64,000 nucleotides of DNA, taken from Saturnia japonica (Eukaryota > Arthropoda > Insecta > Lepidoptera > Saturniidae). The stretch covers positions 13,100,001 through 13,164,000 of the forward strand of contig CM065326.1 in the NCBI GenBank assembly GCA_033032175.1, in the 5' to 3' direction. Numbering within the stretch: the stretch's first letter is position 1; every line of letters starts with the position of its first letter. A model generated the notes under the pieces. The model saw only the letters and a list, made by a program, of their open reading frames with translations. It ran no database searches and was not told where the DNA came from. Below, piece after piece: positions 47,701-59,700 of this stretch. The translations under genes were made by a program, and so were the position numbers.

Positions 47701-50700
47701 CAGACGGTTGTCCTAACAGATCGCAACCACCATACACGTAATAATAAAATAAACATCTTCACAGGGGCTCTGCCTATTACATACGCAGAGACAATCGTAC
47801 TTAAGGTGTAAACTCCAGTTTACACACACACAAACTTTTTGTATATTTACTAAAATGCTTCACATCTGCTGGGCGTCCCGTGACGGCTAACTTTTTTATA
47901 ATTACAGTTCGAACGTTGAGAGAATGCGTTCCTGACGTCTGTCACAGCAGACGAAAATGGCGGCCCTTCACGCCTTGGAAGACGATATTTAAACACTTTA
48001 TATTATGTTGAAAATAATAATACCCTTGAATTAATATTTATTAATTATTTCAAAGTAATATTGAAATATTTTCTAATCGAAATAAATGTAATCTAAAAAA
48101 TATGCGGCAAAAACACGGCGTGACGTCATCAATCAATAAATAAAATTAAGAATAAAATGCAAAGTTAAATTTATTAGACTTTAAAAGTACTACTTCAACA
48201 TTTTGTAACAATTTTAAAGTCAATTGTGAAAAGATAACACTCAACTGTGTATAATTCATTGAACAATGACGTCACACTTTCCGTATGACGTTTCCAATGA
48301 CGTGAAGCAGTCTTTTTTAATATTCAGAATGTAAAATTAAATAAATAATCTGTTTCTTTTTCCAAATTACTGTAGACATTTTATCAATAGACCATTACAA
48401 CAAAATATTTAACATTAATTTTTAAACTTACTGCCAACTCTGTGCTTATATTTTATAACTCGTACAGAAATTGTAAGCACCATCCAAAGAAAGCTTAACA
48501 TCTGTCAAGAACTAGCGACTTTTGAGTGACTTACATGTGATGAAACAAAACATATTTTTAAAATTAATTCGCAGCTGCTTCAGTTTTCGTTTAACTATGA
48601 ATTATATAAGCTAGAATCGACACATTCCATATTTACATTTGAGCCCTAAAAAATGTAAGAGTTGTTTATAATATTTGCTTGTATGTGTGTTGTTGTTTGT
48701 ATATATATATATGTATGTTAGCATATATATTTGTTAGTATGTACATAGATATGGATTTTACCTATAAAATCGTTTACGGCCACCTGAGGTTTTTGTGCAA
48801 ATTGTTTTGCAAATTCGTATATCGACTTCTAAGATGCAGGCTCTGCCTAGTTCGGAAGTCACTGTGTAAACGTTAGTAAATCTTGTGTATAAGGAAACAA
48901 TTTTGATTTGATAATGATATTATTATTTCCTTAATGCGTTCCCAATTATTTCAAGGGACATAATGTGAAAGAACTTGCAGAAAGAAAGCCCGTTGTTAAC
49001 AGTAGAATACTATACCTTGTTCCAGCTATAATGGTCACCGGTGGTTGTGAGTCTGACGTGCACCCTGCCCGTCGGCTGAAACTCCATTGACTTGCCCCAG
49101 AACTTGGTCTTGATGCGGGCCTCCTGCCAGAAGCACCAGCGCGGAGACTCCGCGTGGCACGCCGATATCGGCGGATGATGGGATACCTTATACCACAAAC
49201 AAAGCTCACTGAAAAGACTGGCTCTCAAAAGCGACTGTTGGAACTTAGTCACTTAGAATCCTGAAGGGAAATGTGATGAAACCATGGTATGGCCTTTTCT
49301 AAGTGTTCGCCTGTTTGGGTTCCACCCTCAACTTGAAATTGTTTTTTGGCAGCTGTAATTGAGAGCCAATTCCTTTAGGCTTAGCGTGTTCCCATCCTGG
49401 TACACATTACCAATTAACATTAGGTGACAGAAGATAGGCTTATCAAACATTTAAGCCATGTACAGGTTGACATCGTAGTACGACGAAAACAGGTAGATGG
49501 CGCTGAAAACAAATTTAACCGTGACGTCATATGTCAAGTACAATGTCAATGAAATTAAAAGGGGATCCATTCTTGAGGTATCCAAAAGAATCATCGAAAT
49601 CGGTTCATAAATAAAGAAGCTATGGCTGAACATCCATAAAAAAAAATCGAATGGAGTAACCTCCCGTATTTTGTTGAAGTCATTTAAAAAAAAGAGATGA
49701 AGAACCTGTTCAGCGAGGAAGTAGAAGGCGCGGTCGTCGCGGCGACACTCGTAGGTCTCAGCGAGCAGCGGGTTGAAGGGTTTGGAGGCGGCGCGGTGCG
49801 CGGTCGCTGCGTACGCGCTCACTGCGAACGCTGCGACTAGTGCCATGCGCTCCACAGCACTCCCGCACTCCGCAGCGCTGTCTAACAGCGAGCAGTACTC
49901 CAGTTCCTCGCACAGCCGCTGCCAATACATATCACACCTTTTAAAAACCCACACACAATCAGATCAGCCAAAAGACGTCCACATAGTCCCCTCCTCAACG
50001 ATCGCCCCAACGGACCGGTTCTGCACTACTAGCGCTTTGCCGACCTTGGAAGGGGCTCTGGAAACCTACCTCATCACAAAGACACAACACAAGGTTATTT
50101 GGCTGCGATTCTGTGTAGGGTGGAGGTATTCCATTCAACACCATCAGCTATCCGTTCTAGGTGTTCCGCCAATTACCACTTAAGTCTAGCTATTATTAGG
50201 GTGACACGCAGAGTCTCCGAGCATAGCCCTCCCTATTGCCCTTTGAATGACCTTGAGCTTTCTTATCAGACCCACCATTAGTGACCAAATCTCAGACGAC
50301 CATGTCATCACCGGCAACATACACCATTGAAAGGATTTTGTTTTTTGAACTGACGTTTCTGTTCGCCCCTATGCAAAAACAGAGCCGCTGATGGCTTTTA
50401 CAGCTTTACCGGGCACTCGTCAAAGACTATCGCCTTGAGACACTATGGTATCTCGGACCAGAAGATGTAACTTAGTTGCCCATCCTTAGTGGTCATCCAC
50501 CGATTATTTGAAAGATAAAAAATTTTATTATATTATTTCCGCGTAACCCTAACTCTTCTTCCAAAATAAAAATAGCCATAAATTATTCCTTATAACATCA
50601 GCTATCTACAAGTTAAAGTTCCGTCAAAATCAGACCAACCGTTCCGGAGAGATTGGCGAAGAAAAAAATATTTTGGTTTTTGTTATTAGTTTAATAAATT

Positions 50701-53700
50701 AGGCTTGTTTGTGTAATGGTGTTGTGAGTTGCGGCTGAGTGCCTTAAGCGCTCGGCCCATGAGGCTTCAGGGCATTTATGGCTAACAGTAAAAAAAACCG
50801 GTGTTGAGTATTACTAACGGAGCTTATTCCGAAAATCAGAAGATCTTTGATAGAGTAAATCAATTTATTAATGGAGAACACTGTTAATCACACAGTGTTC
50901 TTAACTATAGAGGGCGGGGGAGCGCCAGTGTGACCAGAGCACACAGAACCGTACATACTTTCATATGCATTTAGTAAAAAGCTGTTATTTTGACATTACA
51001 AACAGACAGTAAAAATTTATTTATTTGTAGATTTATAAATCTTATATTTACATTTTAAAAATATACACAGAAAAGACAAGGTCTTGTATAACTGTCGTTT
51101 CACTTTTAATTTAAACGGGCGATAATACAGGGCAGTGTTTTAATCTAACTAGCGATCGGCCTAAGGTCTAAATTCGGCCAGCGACTTTTTGATCATGGAC
51201 TATTTTTTGTTTGACATTCGCAGTATTCATGAACCTAAACAATGAGTATTATCTACATCACTTGCTGTCACTTTTCGTAGAGTGACAATGTCAATATTTT
51301 GGGGGGTCTAAGTCCAATGGCAAGGGTCGGATTAGGATTCACAGTGTTAATTTATTTCATTTAATTTATTAGTAACAGATATTATACTTCGATAAATTTT
51401 CGCTTTCTGCACTCCTTCTACATATAAACCTTAACCTTGCTAAATCTCCCAGTCTTCTGTACACGAAATACGCTTAAAAAGGGGTAGGAAGCTTTTGCTT
51501 CACGTATTAATATATAGATAAGTGGGGTGAAGGGCTCACTTGCAGCATATTGAGTGGTTCGTTTATAGTGACCGGCATCGATATCTGACTGAGGTCCTTC
51601 CCGATGTTCTTGTACAGCAGGTTCCAGAGGCTGGGACCGCCCGGCGTTGGCCTCGTGGATGGCAGCCTGGTGCGCCTGTTCCACCCTGAACCGGACCGGA
51701 GTTCAACTCCGTTCGCATTCAACCGTAACGTATCCTGCTCAGCCGAGAGCACTAGACAGAAAAAAGTACTTTTTTTGAAGTGAAAACTTCTTTATTACCT
51801 TTGTGATTTGAAAAGCAATGAAACTAAACAGACACAAATACATACATTTATAGGATTTAGCATGCGAGAGAATTAGGTTAATGCAAGTCCTAATTTTCAC
51901 GAGTATGATTATCATCGAATTGGGCTAGCGATGTGACGACCAGATTTATACTCAATGTTGTATGTAAAGTACGGGTGGTCGATAATTCGAGTCTCGGAAA
52001 CCATCAGGAAGGTCGCGCTTCCAGCGTTTGGTCCATAGCTTCAGATACTAGCCCGTGTGAATCTCTAGTGGAAGGGAAATGATGGGGGGATCAATTATAA
52101 TTATAACTCACTCGCACCGTCTGAGTTGTCGGAGCTGGCAGAACCTTCCTCGCTGCTGAGTGACCCGGCCTCTGAGGATGAGTCACCGTCTAGCTCTATC
52201 ACGCCAGCCTGTAATTACAATTTTATCAATCAACGACTTGCTATGTTCAACTCGAAGCGTTATTCAACATTAGAAACGCGTGTGCCGAGCAATGGCAAGA
52301 GAGGATCTTATGTTAATATTATTACTAGTGGTCGCCCCAGTAGTTCATTACATTTTTGAGGTTTCAACGTTATTGAGGTTCTTTTGTCAAAGAGGTACCT
52401 TTATAATTATTACGAATATAAATAAATGTATTTGACATTTGCAGTGTGAACACACACACACACAATCGACAGTCTATTAAGTGTTTGACATTTACAGTAT
52501 GAACGTAAACAAACGATAATTGTGTTTGACGTTTGCAGTATGAACGTAAATATACGACATAATATTATGTGTGATCGTAAACAATAAATATTTATTTTAT
52601 TTCATGTATTTCTAACACGTAATATTTAAATTTTAGCTTTCCATACTCCATCTTCATATAAACTTTAACTATGAATATTCCTCCTTGAAAGAGTAGAGAA
52701 AGTCGTCGAAGGATTTTAAAATGATGCCGACAAACAGCGACTTTAGTCGAACAAGTTCGTGTGTGACCGTCACATATGAGACGTTGGCGGGGACGAGGTA
52801 GTACGACATTACGTCACTATAGTACACTAAAGTAAACAGCATGTTATCTCGGCAGTATTCTTGAAATAATTACTTAAAGCCGCTAGGTAGATAAACACGC
52901 GCTTGGACGGCCCGCTCACTTTATTTCTTGGGTTTTCTTTTCACCTAAATATATTATCTACTAGAAATTTTGTAAGTTTTAATTTAAATAATTTCTACTT
53001 GGGTTTTTTTTTCTACTTTCAAAAGTGAGATTGTAAGGTAGTAAGAAGGGAATGTAAATTTTTTTAAATAAAAATATAATTTTTGGCTTAATGTTTAATA
53101 AATAAAAAAAATATTAAAAGTAATATGTATTTCGTTATTAGTTATAAATTGCGTAATCGAGACCATTGTGTCAGTACACTTAGTCAGTAACTTCAGTAAG
53201 TTTACCTAGATTTCGTTTTGGCCGTTTCTATGAAGACGTTATACTGTTTACTCAGTGTACAGTGACTTGCGCGTCTACGTCACGAAATTGCACGCGATTC
53301 CCTTCCCCGCTACACTGCCCGTACCTGTTGTCGTCTATTGTACCTCGTCCCCGCGAAAGCCTGTGGGAAACATAGGACGGTTGCGCACGTACTTGACTAT
53401 TGGATGAATTACGCTTTTAATCTCTGCTTAATTCGAGCTGTTTAATTAGTGTAATTTCATTGTTGTTATATATATTCTTTGAGAAAAGAACCTCAATAAT
53501 GTGCAGCCAAATCAACTTGGAGACATTTTTCGGTATGCAGTAGTGTACGGTCAGCAAATAAATAAATAGTTTTTTATAGGCAGGTATGTAATTTTTAGTC
53601 ATGAATTTCTTCAACTCCAGATATTTCTTAGGCATCCTCATTCTCGCTTTCATCCGATAAATATTTCTTCATTCCTTTACAGTTATTTATACAAGTGAGT

Positions 53701-56700
53701 GTGCGAGATAAGTGGTAGTTACTAGCTCTAGCTAGCGCAAACTGGTTTATTCCGGTTTTACTCGCCGCGTGTACACTACTACAAATACAAAATCGTCCCC
53801 AATCTGATTTATCCAATTATTTTTTTCGAATTACGTTACTAATTTCGATAACTGGCCGACAAATAGTAAAATAATATCCAGTAATAATCATTGGTTGGTT
53901 GCAAAAAGAGGAAGAAAAAACAATACACTAACCTCGTCACCTCGCAACACTTCCTGCGCTTTCAGGTCGTCGTCATCGTGTTCCTCGGCGTCGAAGAATT
54001 CCGAAGCGGACACGCACGAAGAACTATAGCTTAATGACGGCTGGAACTGCCTGTTCCCTTGCTGGATATGTATTAAAAAAAAAAAACCATGACTTTTTTT
54101 TCATTGTAACTAGCTGGCCTTGCAGACGCTGTTCTGCCCTTTCCAGTAATTAATAAACAGAAATAGTAATTAATTTTTTACTGATATTGTTGACGATTCT
54201 TATCAATCAATTATCGAATTACGAACGTGTACAAAATTTCAACAAATTCGGTTGATATATAATAAAAACAAAAATTTCAGAAAAAAAATTGTTTACTAAA
54301 TTACTAAAACTATTATTGAAAATTCTTATAGCTCATCAATTGAGCAGTGACAAAGTTTCCCGTATAGAAATCGGTCAAGCCGTATTTGAGGTAAATCTGT
54401 ACATACAAAGAGACATACTGACAAAACAAAAATGCCCATGTCGTATTCATGATGTGTGTCCTTCATAATAAACAAGATTCTGCCCACGACAACTTCGGAA
54501 TAAGCCTTTAAGTATGTGGAAATAAACTTTATTTCTTTAATTTTACATTATAAATGTCACAGAATGTACGTGGTTAGACAATGCAAGATTATAAAAGAAA
54601 ATACAGCCGTTTCGGAAATTTGGAACAGACAGAATGCCGATTTATAAATATAGTTATATCAACCCTGGTTAAACTAGTCGACTCACCGGATCTGAGTTGG
54701 CTCCTACAGATGATATCTCGGCGATGTCAGAAGCGAGATGAATCCTGGATAAGCGGGACCGGAGCTCTGCGCGCAAAACTTCGCTCGTCATTATTTACGT
54801 ACAAGCATACAAACGCGTGTGACATGAACCGTTACCAACGGGTAGTGTTACCAGATCAATAAAAAAGAATACCCGGAGAATGTTCCGAACATTTTCTTTA
54901 AAAAAATTAAGCGGAATGTTGATTTCTTACTTACACATGTTACATATCTTAATTTAAAAATTATAATATTTGATACATAATTGATTTAATTATAAATATT
55001 TATTTCATTATTTTTCCTTCATTTTTGTGAAAATTCCGGACGTTCTTGAATACCCCTAGCATTCCGGCCGTATGGTAGCCCTGCCAACGGGTCAGTTTGA
55101 TTGGTGGATCTTGTTTTTTGGTCATTTTATGGATTTTAGAATTACAAACTGAGAAAATGTAATTAAAATTTTAAATAGAGATGTTATATTTACCGTGGTA
55201 CGTCTGCAAGCGTTTCGACTGCTGAATATATCACACGTCAAAAACCATGTTTGAGATAATCGCGTTTAGAAAGTTTGAAAATTCGTTGCTGCATAACTAA
55301 AGGTTCATATTTTTTATTTTAATAGCTCAGCACATTAACGGGACTCTCCATAATGGTAAGCACAGCACAATCTAAACACAACGGTGACCACCGAGAAGTT
55401 GGCAATCGATCGGCGGTCACCGCTGTCATGCAAGCCTGCATAAATATCTCTTCACGTTACGCTTAAAGGACCCGATGTCGTTAGACATTGGCCGGGAGAT
55501 GTCACGGTATGAGAAAGATAAGTCACAGATAACTTTTTAGTTCGTGCTGAGGTCGTTAAGGTAAAACTGTGACTCCGAACCCTAGCGCGTGTGGTTTTGT
55601 TATGGAAGGGCGATGAGGGAATTAGATTGAACAGTTCCAGTCACCATGATACGGATGATAGAACACTCTGTGGGACAATAATTCCTCCATATGATGTTGT
55701 AATTTGAACGTGTGAAGTGGTTGTTTGTTTGGAGGAAAGGTGCCGTCTGTAGTTCTCACCTGAATTTTGCTGGAGGGCAGAGGTGAGGTTGGTACGGAGT
55801 GCGGCCATCACCGACCCTCCGGGAGTGCCGACTGGATCGGAAGCTTCCATCGCAGCGCGGAGGCGACCGCGCTCGCAAACCTGCGTACATTCCGTTTGCA
55901 AATCGGTCTTTTTATCCGAACTCAAAAAAGGAGAAGGTTCTCTATTTGAATGTATATTTTTTAAAGAATGTTCTGGCATTAATTTTTTGTCTATGAACAG
56001 ATTTAAATGACTCTTTTCTTCGTTGGAAAGGGGTACCTAATAGGGTGGTCCCATTTTTTATTTCATGTGCATTGAACCTTCGACTTCGACAAATTATTGA
56101 AATTGGTTGTCTTTTTCATTAAAAATTGTCTTTTTATCATCAAATTTTTTAACACGATACAAACAATTCTGGAAGGCCCTAGAACACTACCGCCCCACTG
56201 TTTTATAGTTAAAGCTGACTTCGTACCACAATAGGCCTAGACGGAATTGAGCCGTTAGTGCAACTGCAAAACACACTTTTGACCCTGAAGGCGGTAGCTA
56301 ACCTTTCATGTACTAGAAAATACCTTACTACAATACGTAGTGTCACAGTTTTTTGTAATGTTACTAAGATGGCAATTTATTTTTAAAATTTTACCAAAGT
56401 GGCAATGTTTTACAATTTTACTAAAGTAGCAATGTTTTAGAATTTTACCAAAGTAGCGACGATAGTTTTCAAGCTGCCGAGTAGATCTTTAGCTAGCACG
56501 GTGAAGTCCTCGCGCAGTTGGTGATCGGGAGTGAGGCTGGTGAGTGATGTCGGCCCAGCCGCAGGACCAAAGACCTCCGTTCCAGGGAGGGACTGAGGAC
56601 GGGCGGCTGCGCAAGCTGCCGATAAAGTATTTATATGAATATTGCAATATAATCTTCTTCTGTTATATCTGCGAGGAACATTAATTATATGATAGGAAAT

Positions 56701-59700
56701 GAATTCTAAGTTACGGTACAAGCGCTGATCCCTACTGAAAAAAGCGGGTACTAAGTAATCGTCAACCACTAATGGTTCAAATTGTAATTGTAGTAAGTTT
56801 AACGCATTTTTTTATAATTATTAAATTGATTTCTTATTCTAAAGTGGTGATCACCTGTTAGTAATATATCTCATTACAATTTAGTTCTTAAAAGTAAGCG
56901 TTTTGGGGTCAATTGATCCGGTCTTTTGTTCACTTTAAGTCCTTTTAATAGTATAATATAAAAATTAAAAACAGGCGCAAAGTAGAAATGAAGCACAGAT
57001 TTACATTGCTGAATTTTCACAAAAACAAAAAAAACATTTATTAGGTACCATTATAAAAAATGCATCGATATTTATTACTTTGACACTATGCAAATTTCTT
57101 ACAGCACAAGCAATTAATACATAAAAAATGTAAATTGTTAAAAAAATCTAGAATAACTTAAAAAGATAGAAACGACGTGTCGACGAATACAGCATGAGAT
57201 TGCTCAAAATTTAAATGTAATATATACTTGATACTATTAAGTTATCAATTGAATGCTTCACTTGTCAAGTTAATGAACTCTACAGGGGTTAACGTATATG
57301 TGTCACAATGACACTTGGAGGATCCGAAAGAGTCCAAGATCGAGGATTTGGTGGCTGAGGTCAATATCATCGGCGAAGCAAAATTCAATACAACTTCGCT
57401 GGCCCGAAGTAAAAAAAGCATAATTAGGACGTGTTGGCGCGTGTTAATTCAATATTTCCCGCTAAACCTACCACCTCAAAACTCCTTCCTTCCCCCTACT
57501 CCGCGCTCGCAAAACAGTCCGTCTCGGAATGCAAGCGCATCGCCACGCGGACAACGCCGCACGCCTTAAATAGTCATATAGCTGTTGAACTTTGTGCAAC
57601 CGCTGCTAAAAATCTAGTTTGGAAGGCCTTCGCCGCGAGTGACATAAAATTAAAATTCAAGAATAGCTACCGTCGAGATAAATTACATACCTACCTACGC
57701 CACGAGTCACCATTACGCAGTGAGTTCCATATTTTACCCGCATCCCGCACTTAGCTTTTAAGGCCTCTTCGAGCTACACCAGGACGAGTGATAGACCTGT
57801 TCCTTGTACAGTAAACTGAGCAGGATAAGGACAAGTGCTCTCGTTTCGGAGGCCTGACCCTTTTTGGATCACGGAATTTGTTTAGCAGTAACTAAAGTGT
57901 TTTGATTATAAAATTTATTATATTTATTGATTTTTCAAGTGGAGCATTCAATTGCGGAGCGGCTACAAAAGTACTACAAAAGAAATAATTCTCCCAATAT
58001 TTGCATAATATGTTTCGCAAATACAGAAAAATAAAACTTACTCATCTCTTCCCTACACTGTTTCAGTACATCCACTATGTAACTGTGTATTATTTTACCG
58101 GTCAATATTAAAACACCGCCGCTATCACTGGACATTTCACGAAACAGATGTCACGGATAAAAAAAAACAACAGTAAACAGAATTCACCCGCGTAACTCTG
58201 TCAGACTTGTCTCACTAACAAGATTACGGTTTACCAGATGAAGGTGTGATAAATCCAAATCAATCTTATCACTGTTAGCGCGGAAGTCGCCGAGATTAAC
58301 CTATCAAGGTCCAAGGTTTAAATATACAATATGTAATAAACATTATAGCTTATGTCATAAAGTTAATAATTGATTACATTACGTCAGCTAACAAAACAAA
58401 GATACCGTTGGGATAAAGTAATTACATTTTTAACTGACTTCAAAAAAGGAGAAGGTTCTCAATTCGATTGTATTTTTTTTAATGGATGTTCCGACATAAC
58501 TTCTTTGTTTTTGAACCGATTTGACGATTATTTTTTGTTAAAATTTGTCTTGTTTTATGGTTTTTATTATTTATTTATTTATATTAGCAACTAAAGTAAG
58601 ATTGCATGTGGCAGAGATGCGAATGTTAAGATGGGCGTGTGATGTAACTAGAATGGATAATATTAGAAATTATTAGATCAGAGGAAGCATGAGGTACTTA
58701 TAAATCTATGGAAAAAAGTTGGTGCATGTATCAGCTCCGACGCCCGACTGGAGTTTACGCCTTAAGTACGATGGTCATGGAATAATAATAATAGAAATCG
58801 CGCCATCTTTCAGCAAATATTATATTTGCTAAGGAGTAATGAAATTTTGACAGAAAACATAACGGTTTTGAGTTAACGCTTTTTTTATAAATTTCAATCC
58901 CCATAAGATTTCCATACCGGGGTTTTCATATGAAAATCGATTGTTATGGAGCAAACTCCAAAAAAACTTTCACGTGAGCTTCCTTCGAGTTTTTTCCTCG
59001 TGTTGCCTCTGACTTCTCCCAGTGGTCAAGTAATAATCTATACTTAGTGAAGAAGGTTTGCATAACACATGTCAAATGTTTATTTTAGAGATGTAGCTTA
59101 AATTAAATTGGCACTTGATTTTACAATTATAGATTCTTTTTTACAGCTAAATCTAATCGATACGATTATGTTTCATATCAATTGGGAGATATGGAAGCTG
59201 TGTAAATGAAATAACAATAATAAACTATTACAACAATTGAGATCGCAATCTGAAATATTTGAGTTATTTTAAATACCTTTTGTTTTAAGTAACGCTGCAC
59301 GTAGCAAAGAAAATACAAAAAATCATTAAAACAAATTACGGAGAAAATTATTTATGACTTTGTCGTGCAAAATGTTTTTATATCTTCTATCAGTGTCAAT
59401 TTTTTTTAAAGATATGTCATAAGTTGCACGAAGTAACAATTTACGTTCTGTGGATATGTCATGCAAGCCTTCTTATAATGAATATAGTATAGTACAGTAG
59501 AAATTTTTACGAAAAACCAAAATTTTTTTGAATCAATATTCTATCAAAATAAATCGTTTATTATTAATTTTTAGTAATACAAACCTTACTGGTTTACTTA
59601 CGCTTAATAATTATAATATATCTTGAGTGTAATTAAATAATTTTATATTCAAATGAAATATTGATACATGCATTTGTAAATAGCAGAAATTTAATTGGCA

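Larger units (their letters stand above)
36369..47718 (+). mobile_element. Gypsy/errantivirus-like LTR element with env, antisense in an ORP intron
   Basis: 11.35 kb including nested inserts. It has 228-bp LTRs (TGTTATGAAC...ACA) and a 4-bp target duplication GATC (36365-36368 and 47719-47722). Gene order is gag, protease, RT, RNase H, integrase, then a separate env. LTR differences are few: about three substitutions outside a homopolymer tract. The coding regions have multiple stops and frame breaks, one large insertion in gag and one in env. Orientation is opposite to the host gene, as usual for tolerated intronic LTR elements. As an old or defective provirus-like copy it is described only. 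Confidence 0.94.

Noticed and set aside
51430..51684. Alternative frame of ORP exon i beginning [15 protein letters not shown]
   Set aside because: The other frame gives the conserved [15 protein letters not shown] block and keeps phase with both neighbours.
54687..54744. Shorter version of ORP exon f using the AG at 54745
   Set aside because: In the phase set by exon e it creates an in-frame stop. The acceptor at 54767 gives the conserved [10 protein letters not shown] reading.
55767..56010. Several plus-strand open frames of 60-75 codons
   Set aside because: They are antisense shadows of ORP exon e on the minus strand, whose reading fits the family and the splice borders.
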